Shown in pieces: positions 43,510-55,900 of a stretch of DNA of 64,000 nt. Source of the DNA: Aphrocallistes beatrix (lineage: Eukaryota; Porifera; Hexactinellida; Sceptrulophora; Aphrocallistidae); NCBI GenBank assembly GCA_963281255.1, contig OY725497.1, positions 4,766,968 through 4,830,967 of the forward strand, in the 5' to 3' direction. Made by a program: the position numbers and the translations under genes. How positions within the stretch are numbered: the first letter of the stretch is position 1; every line of letters starts with the position of its first letter. The notes beneath the pieces are model-generated. The model made no database searches. It was not told the DNA's origin and saw nothing but the letters and a program-made list of their open reading frames with translations.

Positions 43510-45357
43510 ATGTTTGTGAACATTCCAATGCCCATTTTGTGTATATTTAGTCAGTGTGAGAAACTATACGCTATTCATTTTCACACCTCGACGCTAAATT
43601 TATGAACTTCCAATATGGTCCAATATATGCTCAAGTTTTGTCCAAATATTGTATGCATTTATTTAATTAATTTACTCGGCGCCTATTTTCGAGCGCTGGA
43701 ATTATTTTAGCGCGCAAGGGTTGCAATAAAGTCATACGCGCCAACTTGAGTCATATGCATCTAATAAAAAAGCGGGACAAAATGAACAAATTTCATGTAA
43801 AAATGGGACACTTGTGAAAATTAGCTCAATTGAAGAGCGAAAAAGGCGGAATGTCCCGGAAAGAAGGGACGATTGGCAAGTATGCAGAGTACTGGAGCCT
43901 CATTCACTAAAGTTCTAAACTGAAATTCTTAGAATTTTTCTTAATTCTAAGAAATTTTAAGTCGAATTCTTAGAATTTTTTCTTAGAGTATTCACTAAAG
44001 TCTAAAGTCAAATTCTTAGAATTTAGCGAATTATTAGAAAATCCTTGAATTCTAAGAGAAGTTTTAAGTGAGGTAGGGGTTTGACTTAAATTAATTCTTT
44101 ATGAATTCTAAGTATTCTTAGAATGGCGTTTAGAATTAAATTAAGAAAAATTATAAGAACTTTAGTGAATGAGGCCTCAGGCCTCCATGAGTGGGGAGCT
44201 CGGGACGGCGAAAATATGCCCATTCACACTCATGTGTGACTATGTATGCATACTTGCCAACTGTCCCGTTTTTGGCGGGACGTCCAGCTTTTTTCACCCT
44301 TCTCTTGACCTAATTTTCTCGAGTGTCCCGCTTTTTTGACTCTATGTATAATACTTTTCTATTGTGTCCCGCCATGTCCCGCGAAATTCAACGCTGCGTC
44401 CCGCTTTTATCATGACTCAGGTTGGCATGTATGTGTATGCAATCACAAGACACTAATGGCAAAAATGGTTTGAATGTTTACCAAAGTAGTAATTTCAAGT
44501 TGAAGTTAGCTATTCCGTTCATTTTCAGACTACAGTCAGGTTCGCTTAATATGAACATTCGTTTATTATGAACTAATTCTCTGGTCCCAATTCAACAGGT
44601 TCCATAGGATTTGTATTAGGTCGAGTTCGCTTAATATGAAGTCTCTATTATGAACAGACTTTTTGGTCTCCAAGGTGTTCATAATAAGCGACCCTGACTG
44701 TATTTAGATCAAAATGTCGTCAACATACTTCTGAAAATTACTTTCTAGTTCAAGAACCGACCTTGTGAAAACAAAATTGTACCTGGAGTCTTTTCTATTT
44801 ATAGTCTGGACCCCAAATTTATATGGCTTCCCCGCCCAAAATGGCTTAAACGGAATGACGCAACAGATTCCTTGTATAGGCGTGGTTTTAAAGAGGTTCT
44901 TTTGAAAAGGAAAATAATTTCTGAAATTTTTGACTCTCCCATTGACCACTTTCACTGATAGAGGTTCATTTGTGTGGAAACAAATAAAGATGGCTCAAAA
45001 TTGCCACAAAGTGGTTCCCCTTTCTTAGAGATAACACTTATAGAGGTTCTATATTTTTCACAAATGTAGTGAATGCCTCTTTTTTAATAGGGCCACTGTT
45101 TAATCGGGTCAACCGCTTAATCGGGACACTTTTGGCAGGACCGGAATAGCTCTCACACATAGAAGCTAATACAAAATATTTTCGGTTAATAGGGTTCTCC
45201 GCTTAATCGGGGCAAAACGTCCTCTGACCGATGTGACCCTATTAAGCGGAGTCGACTGTATTATTATATAAATTTTGGACATACCTAATTTACGGAATGT
45301 CCAAATTTTTACTTTCTACTCCCAATTAGATTGGTTGCTGAGAAGTCAGCTGTCAAA

Positions 45358-46710
45358 ATGGGATTTGTGGTGATATTCACTTTCATTCTGATTCTATTTT
45401 CTGCTCCAAACTCTGCCATTGTCATTAAGATTATTCCTGAAATACTGAATGGTTTCAACCACAATTTCGATGGCAGTTGTGAGATTCCGTGTCAGTTCTC
45501 TGGCAATCCTAGTAGTCCGGATGCAGAGTTCTTCATCGTGATGAATGATGACTATGTGAGAGATGCGATTGCCACTCCTCCATCTGCTCCATTCCGACTG
45601 ATTGGTGGACAAGAACCGCCACATTATTACCACCTGATGAAACCTGAGTTTCTAAAGCACCACTTCCACGGCACCAGTTTCCTCTACCGACATTCTGACA
45701 TTCCGTGGCTCTTACGTCCAGGAGGAGATCTGAATAGGCTGCGATTAATTGAAGTGTCAGCACAAGCTCAACCGAAAGCCACTTTTGTGGCAAGAAATTG
45801 TAATGCTATGAATAACCGAAAAGACTACGTGAAGGCAATCGATGAAGTGGTCGGAGTAGTGTCGCCCTCTTCCTGCCTCAACAACGCGGAGTGGCCTCAA
45901 TGTGGCACAAAGCCTTGCACTAAAACGGAGACGATTCATGACTACAAATTCCACTTGGCATTCGAGAATGGGGATTCTCCTGGTTTCATTACTGACAGAA
46001 TCTACCACTCATTCGAAGCTGGAGTGCTTCCTGTATGGATGGGCACACGAGAAGTGGCAGAAGTTGTGCCACCTGGTTCTTACATCGATGTGGCAGAGTT
46101 TGACGGACCATATGATGTCGCTAACTATCTGAAAATGCTCCTCGACAACGAGACACTCTACGCCAGCTACTTCGAATGGAAGAAGAAGCCACTGGATCCC
46201 GAGTTTGAGGAAGAGAACCGAGTTCTGTGGACAGAATCTTTCCAGTGTCGCTCCTGCTACTTCGTGGACGCGTTGAAACGTGGCTTGGAATGGGACCACC
46301 TCAGACAACGCGCCAAATCCGACACCGAGACCACCCACGAAGTTGGCTCCAAATCAGAAACTCAAAACACCCACAAGGAAGCCAAACTGGACTCAGAGAC
46401 CACCCACGGAGAACCTGCCAACCTGGACTCAGAGACCACCCACGGAGAACCTGTCAGCCTTGGCTCAGAGACCACCCACGGAGAACCTGCCAGCCTTGGC
46501 TCAGAGACCACCCACGGAGAACCTGCCAGCCTGGACTTAGAGACCACCCACGTTGAAGCGCCTGAACCAACCAATCCGACGATTGTTTATATTACAGTTC
46601 GTGATTATAGCTACAGATCCTATTTATACTTGTCAATGTTCCTAAATTTAGTTCTACTCGCTCTCCTTACATGGAAGAAGTGTTTCAAGAATTTTGGGAG
46701 ACATTTTTGA
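45358..46710 (+). CDS. GT10 alpha-fucosyltransferase-like protein, copy B (second assembly copy)
   Basis: Identical 450-residue product to the gene at 37646, including the five 12-residue repeats at 46387-46566. Probably the same gene. In the merged order it lies about 280 bp upstream of synaptojanin exon 1 on the same strand. Confidence 0.88.
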   Translation: MGFVVIFTFILILFSAPNSAIVIKIIPEILNGFNHNFDGSCEIPCQFSGNPSSPDAEFFIVMNDDYVRDAIATPPSAPFRLIGGQEPPHYYHLMKPEFLKHHFHGTSFLYRHSDIPWLLRPGGDLNRLRLIEVSAQAQPKATFVARNCNAMNNRKDYVKAIDEVVGVVSPSSCLNNAEWPQCGTKPCTKTETIHDYKFHLAFENGDSPGFITDRIYHSFEAGVLPVWMGTREVAEVVPPGSYIDVAEFDGPYDVANYLKMLLDNETLYASYFEWKKKPLDPEFEEENRVLWTESFQCRSCYFVDALKRGLEWDHLRQRAKSDTETTHEVGSKSETQNTHKEAKLDSETTHGEPANLDSETTHGEPVSLGSETTHGEPASLGSETTHGEPASLDLETTHVEAPEPTNPTIVYITVRDYSYRSYLYLSMFLNLVLLALLTWKKCFKNFGRHF

Positions 46711-46989
46711 TCTGATTTTTCTCGCACAGCTGTAGTCTGATGTTACTCTTATTGCCGTTTCTATATATAGAAAGCTATTTTTAGTTCATTATTGAAATTC
46801 CACATTTCAGATCAAAATATACAATTTTGCCTTCCCAAGTTCCCATACTTAGCTATAGATTATGCCAAAGACTAGCAATTGATTGGTTAGCTTAATTAGT
46901 GACTTTTCAACATTATATGAGGCGGACTGAATGCGTTAGTTTATATTTAGTATCATTGCTAAATTTAGCTATTCTAGTTCGCTTGTCAG

Positions 46990-49900
46990 ATGGGACTGAC
47001 CAAGTGTCTCAGAATTCTGAAAGTGAATACCGGAAATAAAATATCAACTCTCGTCTCCAATAAGACAGGTTAGCACACCTCGTTACCAAACTGTAGCTAA
47101 GGAATGTTACTATAATTGACAGGTGTTTGTAGATTCCAGATGTCTCCTCTTCGAGAACAATCAGCTGATGGAGTTGAGTAATGTGGAATTCACGAATCGG
47201 AAACGAGAGTTCGGATATCTTCCAGAGTTGGATGCTTATGGTCTGATCGGAGTCCTCAACACCGTAGGTTAGGTGTGAATTGATTTTGATTGGCTATAAT
47301 ATTATTAATAATATATATATATATATAGAATAAACCCCGATTTAACCCGATTTAGCCTTTGAGTGTTTTCTATTTTAGCATAGACCCCGCACTTTTAGGG
47401 ATTCCCGCCCGAAATGAGTTAGCAACATTCCTAGTCCAAATCGGGATTTATTAACCTGCGGTTGGCTTAGTGTTTTTTTCTATTTATAGTAAGATCCCAA
47501 ACTTGTATGGCTTCCCCGCCCAAAATGGCTTAAAACGGAAATTACGCTACAAAACACCTCGCAAAGCTCGGGTTTAACAGTCACCTTATAATGGAATGGA
47601 AATGCACAGCGATGTATGCTGTCTCTTATCCATGGTCCTAGTATTGTTAATCAGAACAGGAATCAGACAATTTTAGTCGTTTTTGAGTTCTATTAATAGG
47701 CAACCACAAGATTGGTTTTAAAATTCAGTTTTTAGGATTTCTTAGCTTTGCTGCTTCGCTCCCTGGAAAGCTTGGGTCGGATTCTTCCCGCTCAATGTCG
47801 TTGGGAGGAAATCATCTCTTGTGGGTGAGTGTCCGTTCTCTTTCTGGCACCTCAATACAAGTGGCACATTCCAGTTCTATTTTTAGACTCTGTTATGTTG
47901 CGCTGTCGTTGGTGTGAGGTCCGTATAGTTTGAATGTTATTCAGAAGTGTAGACACGATTTGAAAGTTGGAGGAGGCTTGAAGCAGGAACCAAGGATGTA
48001 ACAGAGAAAAACGCCTGCCCTTCGTGGAAGTAAAAACCTATTCGCTAATGCTGCATGGCTAAAAGTCCGTGAATTTCTTGATTCAAATGCTTCGACTCCG
48101 CTTAATAGGGTCACATCTGTCCATGGGTTTATCTAGGATTTTCCAATCCGGCACTTTTTTGGAGGTGATAAAAGCTATATGGCACCCAAACAGTGGTTTA
48201 TCTTGTAATTCCAGGGGTGATAGCAACCCGGGACCAAAATCGAATCACACTGCAAGCACCTTGGCTCCTCGGACGATACCAGGCCGGCACCTATTAGTGC
48301 CGACCGAGCACCTAGATAAACCCCTGCATCGGTCAGAGGACTTTTTCCCGATTAAGTGGAGGATCTAACTGAAAATATTTTGTATTAGCTTCTATGTGTG
48401 AGAGCTATTCCGGTCCTGCCAAAAGTGTCCCGATTAAACAGTGGCCCTATTAAGCTGAGTCGACTGTATAATAAAGATGATTGGTTGACTCACATGCAGG
48501 GCATTAGAGTGTTTGTAAGACGGTTATTTATTGCAAGATGAGGGACCTTACAGAATCTCTCATATGACCGCAGAGGGTGCAAATAAGTCTGCCCATCCTA
48601 TCTCCACACTTCTCTTTCTATAGAAATACAATCAGGGTCGCTTATTGTGAACCACCAGGGGACAAAAAAATCTGTTCATAATAGAGATACTTCATATTAA
48701 GCGAACTTGATTCAATACAAATCCTATCTAAAAATGAAATTGTGACCAGGAGGTTAGTCCATAATAAACGAATGTTCATAATAAGCGACCCTGACTGTAT
48801 GGTACCGTTTTCAATTGCAAAACTTTCGAATTCAAAATTTTCCTCTTCGCTGTCTATTTCTGAAATTGAATTCTTCTTTACTATAGCGTGCATGCTAGCT
48901 GTACTCATCCATGGTGTGGATGCCTTTAGCTATGCGCTGTGCGTTTTTTGAGTAAATTGAGAAATACCTTGTAACTGTGTGCATCAATGAATGTTTGTTT
49001 ACTTTATCCATGGTCCAAACTCTAACTTTTGATTGGCTATGGTTTGCATTTAGATCTGTGACCTTACTAGAGATAATTTTCAAAATGTATATTTATCATT
49101 TTAATTCTAAATATTATAAATCTGTATATTTGTGTTCTTGTGACTAAACTATACAACTTGATTAATCATATTTTCGCACTCTTGTGATTAACGATGATTA
49201 TATGTTAGAGGTTTATATACTTTAATTTCATATAATTTGGTTCTCAATTTGAAAAGAATTCATAATTTTGCAATTATCTCAATCTGGAACCAAATGCTTT
49301 GAGGTTCCAGTTGCATTGACCACCAGAAGCCCACGGGTGCGATCAAGAGTGTTGGGTTCGTAGATTTCCTTCTCGTGACAGAATGGGGGGGACAGCGCAA
49401 CCCTAGTTACCAGAATAGTGCATAGGAATTGATTTTCTAACCATTATAGTTTGTAAATGATTGCAAACTTTACGATTAACAGTAATAACTTGCTTTGCTT
49501 GACGCAAATCTAGCTCGGAATATTCTTTCCAGAAAAATTCATGAAAATATGTTTTATTTTAATAAATTGCTTTCTGTTAGTGATACTTTCGTTCTATCAA
49601 ACATTTCCTTTTATGCTCAGAGCTAATGCAATCCTTCCAGGGAGAATTATAAGACTGAAGTTTCTATTTTCCAGTTTTTCAGTTAATTAATGGAAAAATG
49701 TCAGTCGACAGACAATGTGATTACTCTAATACATCTGGAAATGTTCATTTTAAAGCTTTCTAAATGTGAAATTTTAAATCTACATAATGAAAACCACAGT
49801 AATCGTTGAGATCTAGTTTCTATAGTTAACAAGCGCGCTTCGCTTGCTTGCGCTGCGCGGCTGGCGGACACTTCGTGTCCGCCGGAGGCTCCCTTCGGTC

Positions 49901-52900
49901 GCCTGGGGTCACATTGGTTAATTATAAGGGAGATAACATCTCTAAATATGTCTGTCCTACTGTTATAATCTATAACACTCGAAAAATCACCAAATTTATC
50001 AATTTTAAATTTTTTGATGCGTAATGGTGACGTCATAACAAAGTGATGAGTCATCATTTGTGAGGTATGTTAGTATACAGATTCTATTAAAATTTCAGCC
50101 TTCTATCTCCTATAATGGCTGAGTTATGCTCGAATAACTGTATTGCTTAACTTTTAAAATGTGACAATGACGTCATAATTCCATGATGAGTCGACATTTT
50201 GCTCTGAGCTCAGAACTTACTGGAGTCATAGTCAAAAAGCTCCCACATGCCAAAAATTAGCTTTCTATGACCGGCAGTTTCTTCAATCAATTCGTTACAG
50301 ATATATATACACACACATACACACACACAAACATTAATCGGGTTTTAATAGTAAGGATTAGCTAAATGTCAAAAGCGTTGAAAAATGATTTTATTTGCAT
50401 AAATTCAACTATAATTGCGTTGTAAATAATTTTGTTTGCAATAACTGTCTTATCAGCCAACAGATTTCAAGTTTGAGAGTCATTATTGTAGCCAATCTCT
50501 ATTACACAATTGTGTTAACTTCGGCTGTGATATTAAACCCTGCAATTTCATTGGTCAGCACAATTTATCTCGTTTTCAGGCCTTTCAGCCAATTAGATTT
50601 CAAGTTTAGAGAGTGATTGTTACTCATGTAAAGCACTGGATTAGCTCTAATCTTATTGGTCAATGACTCTCAATCGTGTCAAATTATGAAATACAGTCGA
50701 CTCCGCTTAATAGGGCCACTGTTTAATCGGGTCAGCCGCTTAATCGGGACACTTTTGGCAGGACCGGAATAGCTCTCACACATAGAAGCTAATACAAAAT
50801 ATTTTCGGTTAATAGAGTTCTCCGCTTAATCGGGGCAAAATGTCCTCTGACAGATGTGGCCCTATTAAGCGGAGTCGACTGTACCTCGATTCTGATTGGC
50901 TAATACAATTTGACTCTCAAGATCAGGGATATTTTCCAGGGAACGGGAGGGAAAGATTCCAGAGCCCAGCTGGCTCTGTTTATTCGCGTTAGTTATTCCT
51001 GATTCAAAGACTCAGAAAATGAAAGCTGTCCCAAACTGTGACTATTTTTAGGTTAATTTAGTCGCGGAGTGTGCCACTCAACTCGATTTGAACATTGTTT
51101 ATTTGCGATAGATTCGTCCCTTCTTAAATTGAGCCACAATGCCAGAATTCATTTCTATTTTAATTGTTGAAATCCACCTGAAGTGTCTCAGTTTAACAGA
51201 CCTCTCTCTAGGACACTTTTCCACAGCCACCGTAGTTCCACTTGAATTCATTAATTCAGTTAATTTACAATCGACTTTTGATAGCAGACGCTGTGCTATT
51301 TATAGAGACGGGAGTATTCCACATGACTTCTGTACTGCTTTTCTTCCATCAGTGAACCCTCGCAGTTGATTGGTTGATGCAATTCATTATTCTTCAAGTT
51401 TCAGTGTAAAACAGAATTATTTGTGCTAAACATAGAACATTGCACCACATTGTAATTAAAAAATTCCCTATATTTTTGTTCTATTAATAGATTTTGTGAC
51501 TAATTTTAATTTTAAGTAAATACTGATTTTTTCCATGGAAACACTTATAATCCCTGGAATGTGGGTTTCGATCTTTGAACTGCAGATAAGGAACACAGTC
51601 GACTCCGCTTAATAGGGTCACATCGGTCAGAGGACATTTTGCCCGATTAAGCGGAGAACTCTATTAACCGAAATATTTTGTATTAGCTTCTATGTGTGAG
51701 AGATATTCCGGTCCTGCCAAAAGTGGCCCGATTAAGCGGTTGACCCGATTAAGCGGAGTAGAGTGTACAGTCCCGGCAAAAAGTCTGGAATATCGTATGT
51801 AAAATATGAATATTCTAGTTTTAGCAAAAAAAAAATTTTTAATATTGCAGAATATTTTTTGAAAATCTAGAGTCTACTCTTTTATAACACGAAAAGTATG
51901 AAATATTTAGTTAATAAAATATATTATATGTTTATTCCCGGGTAAATTTTAAAAATTGGAAAATACTAAAATATTCCAGACTTTTGCCGGGACTGTACAT
52001 GTACTTTGATAGTGAGTCTAAAAATAGCCACCTCTACCTATATAGCAGTTAATGGATAATGTAATGGCACAGTTAACTCTAAAAATAGAATTTATAAATT
52101 TATAATTAATGTTATTTTTAGTAGTGCTTTATCCTCGTTGCTTTATAGAGAAAGAATTTGAATGGAAGAATTTAATCATTCAAACATTTCTAAAATTAGC
52201 TCAGATGAACTATTCTAACCAATCAGACATTTGCATTTCTAGATGTTAATTCCAATGGAGGCTATGCGTTGCTAAGCAGATTTACTCTCGTAATCTGATA
52301 TTTAATTTATAAAATGCAATTTGATTCGTCGGAGCAATGTTTCTACTTTGTTGTGTCATCAAACTGTTTATTTTTATTTTTATTTTTATTTACAATTTGA
52401 GAAGTATTTATTGGGAAAGGAATTGCCCTAACAGAAAACTGCAGGAATTACATTTTAAGTGAGATTTCTAGGTTCAGTTTCCCTTTGTAGAATTTTATTT
52501 CTTCCTCAAGGGTGAATCTTTTCGTTTCGAGACTTCTCTTCTCTTCGACCAGAATTCTCAATTCATCATTGAATTTCCTGTCCGAGAGTACCGTGCGCAT
52601 CTTATTGATCTCTGCATAATCTCGGATTTTCATCTTCCGCCGCCTCATTTTGATTTTTTTAATTTGATTTTTGTCGAAATTCTTCATCTTTAGAACTGTG
52701 TTGAGGTACTTTATCGGCATTTCCTTGATGTGCTGGTCTTGTAGGTTCAGATACACCGGACTTAGGAGCACTCCTTCAGTCGCATAGCTTCCGTCTGTTT
52801 CTACGTATCCGTTTCCGTGGAAAACTGCTGAGACTCTATTGCAATTGTAAGACATTCTATTAAGTTCTTTTATTTTATCATTTACAATTCTTTTTCTTAT

Positions 52901-55900
52901 TTATACAAAACTGTTCTACTCGATTGCGTGCGTTCATGTGTCCTCTTCTCTCAAATTCACGCGGGCTTCTTAGGACAGTTCTAATAATAGATTTATTCCC
53001 GCTAATAAAATATTTCACTTTCCCTTTCTGGCATTCTATTGGCTGCACATCTCACATTACAATGTCTCCTTATTAGCCCGAGTAACTCTATCCACCGCTG
53101 CATAGTGAAAGGAGCAACAGAGTGAGATTCAATGTAGAGTGGACACGAGTGGTTTCGATATCTATATTCCTTATTACTGGTATTGCTAGCTTAGTTGACT
53201 CAGTTTATTCTGAGAAGTATTTTTATTTGATCGAATTTATCACTGTGAGCTGTATGTGAGTTTTTCTCGGAATTCCTCTCTCGAGTTTCTCAATTCTCCT
53301 TTTAGGAGTTAAACGGCCTTCTGCATGTGATTGTAATTCAGGATTATTTTGGAGAATTTGCAGGTGGATTATCACATTGATCTGTCCTGACACACATGAT
53401 GCATTTTGCTTTTTAGAAAGGAAATTTCTGATTGGCTATTTCCAAAGGGTCTTTCTATTAAATAATTATGATATATCTGCATATTTTCAAGATTGTATGT
53501 GAGCATTTTCATTGGTTAGCGTGCAAGAGAGCTTTCATTGGCTGCGTTGCATCAAGATTCGCCATTAGTGTCTTCTTCTGTCGCCTTCAAACAACCACTC
53601 TCATTTATACAAAGATTGAAATTGCTAATCTGTAGTAGCGAATAGAATTCAACTTTCCCAACCCAGTACTTTATCATTTATATCCTCAGCCATTGTCCTA
53701 CTGGCTAATGTATGCGTACATTCTGCTGACTCCCCAGTAAGCTAAATTTAAACCCTTTGAACTAACCTCACAAATCCAGTGAATTGATTGGTTTAGACGA
53801 GCCAATAGGTTTTCATCTCATAAAGTAAACCCTAAAGCTGATTGAGCACTTCCATATAAGGAAATATCCGTTCCACATTTAGTGCAAAGTTTCAATTTCT
53901 AATAATGGAAGAAATATTCTATATTTTGTAACTCGTTTAGAGGAACAGCTGATCGCTATTTGAGTTTTCAATTTATTTTTAGAAGATGGATCAAATGCTG
54001 CTGAAATAAGGACCGTTAGTTACCTGATTGCTGTTAAGGAATGTCAGAGAGTGGCGCTGATTAAATCAACAGAAGTGTTTCTTGTGACTTCAGTACAAGT
54101 TGTGCCACTCACTGAGGATGCCACTCCGGAAATAGCACATTCCATTAAACGCATCCTGTCACTAAAGGTAGGACGAAATCCAATTTTACCAATCAATTCT
54201 GAGAATTAGACATGCATATCTTAATGAGAGTTCTGATTGGTCAGGTGTTCTATTTCGCGTGGAGTGCAGATGTGTCCGCAAAGTGGGACCTGACAAAACC
54301 CGCCTCAAAACAGTCCCGCCCTCTCCTCCCAGACAGCAAGTACGTGTGGAATGAATACCTGATGACTCCATTCTCACAGTTCGGAATCCGGGCTTCTGAT
54401 TGGCTGGTTAGTCTGGTGTGCGGATTCGTCGAAGATAAGATTGTCTATTCCGGCTCAGCTCAGGTTAGAAACTGTAAGTTAACATTGGAATTTACAGCCA
54501 TTAGCAAATCTGAATGCTCCTTTCACTATCCCTGTATACTGTCCCTATGGCGCCAGCACATGCTCCGTGAATACCCGACTCATGATCAAGTTGCTAATTT
54601 ATGATATCTCCATTGGAGCAATTCCATATATTATGTAATACACTAGAAATGTCCAGTAGGAACAGCCAATCAGTTTTCAGGAATCCCCATTGGCTAATTC
54701 CATCGCGTAGCACCTGATAGGATAGGATTGTTGTTTCAGCTAAATAATTTCCCTGATTTATTTTTGGATAAATTTCTTAATTACAGAATTGTGATCAGAG
54801 TTGAGAATGTTGTTTATTTATGTATAATTGTTGTTGTTGTTGTTGTTTAGGTTCGCTGTTGTTTACTCACTCGCCTGAGTTCTTCTCGCGCGGGCGCCAG
54901 ACTTTCCACGCGGGGAATCGACACCGAGGGAAGAGTGGCAGTTTTCGCGGAAACGGAGCAGATTCTTTGGGTGGAAGAGGAAGGGTATTTGGCGTCATTC
55001 TTGCAGGTAACCACCCAGCCACATCCTCGGTGGCTTAGCCAGGATTCTGCCACTGTGGGGAGGGGCACACACCCAGCTGGGGGGTCTGGGACCCTGTAAG
55101 ATCCCCGTTGGGTCCAGGGTACTTGCCCCTGGAAGCCGACAGCATCGTTTTATACTCATATTCATAAGTTAGGATATATTTATCCATCAAAATACAAAAT
55201 ATTATATTAGATTCTGTCGGACGTGAATGTGTCCCTATGCCACCTGGCCACGCCACTGCACCTCCTCATAAATCAGCTGATTAGCTCTGGCACATATAAA
55301 TTTTAATTATAATTACGTTGTGCCTTTGTGCCAGCATTTGAGCTATTCCAGCATTTGTGGCAGCTATTCCAGCATTTGAGCTATTCCAGCATTTGTGGCA
55401 GCTATTCCTTGTGTGGCGTAGACCTTGCATGAAATTGAAACTTTCCGGGGATTTGTGCCAATGACTGCTGAGAATGACAAACAGCTGTAGCAAACTGCTG
55501 TTTTGATTCTAGTCAATGAGTCTATATCAGCAAACTGAGCACGGAGTGAGACACTTGTGTACAGAGACATTTGTGTACAGGATTAGGAAGACAGTTGTGT
55601 ACAAGCATTAGAGAGACAGTTGTGTACAAGAATTAGAAAGATACGTTGTAGACAGCCCTAATATTATCAGTGGTTCTCTAACTAGGGTACTAGGGGTACA
55701 CCAGTGTAACGTAGGGTATTTGGGGTACCGAATTAACCGCTACCTGTGAATATGAGTTTAAAAAATATTCCTACCTGTTTTTTTTGTTTTTAAACAACAG
55801 ATTATTATGTGTTCAGAAACCAAAGAAGTAGATAAATACAGTTCACGATTCAACTCATATTCACAGGTAGCAGTTAATTATGTACCCAAAATACCCTACG

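Larger units (their letters stand above)
41468..48979. repeat. Second copy of 33756-41267 (7512 bp), probable unmerged contig overlap
   Basis: Every position equals the first copy at a constant offset of 7712 (7512 plus the 200-N gap) wherever I compared, including non-coding and MITE sequence. All elements recur: palindrome 41836-42091, foldbacks 43753-44436, M2 44533-44700, M1 45086-45258, M1 with nested hAT 48092-48466, M2 relative 48629-48797. The boundaries coincide exactly with the gap. Confidence 0.93.

Noticed and set aside
33756-48979. Genuine recent tandem gene duplication of RNase T2, fucosyltransferase and synaptojanin 5' end
   Set aside because: Perfect identity plus borders exactly at a 200-N gap fit an unmerged contig overlap better; kept as an assembly finding.
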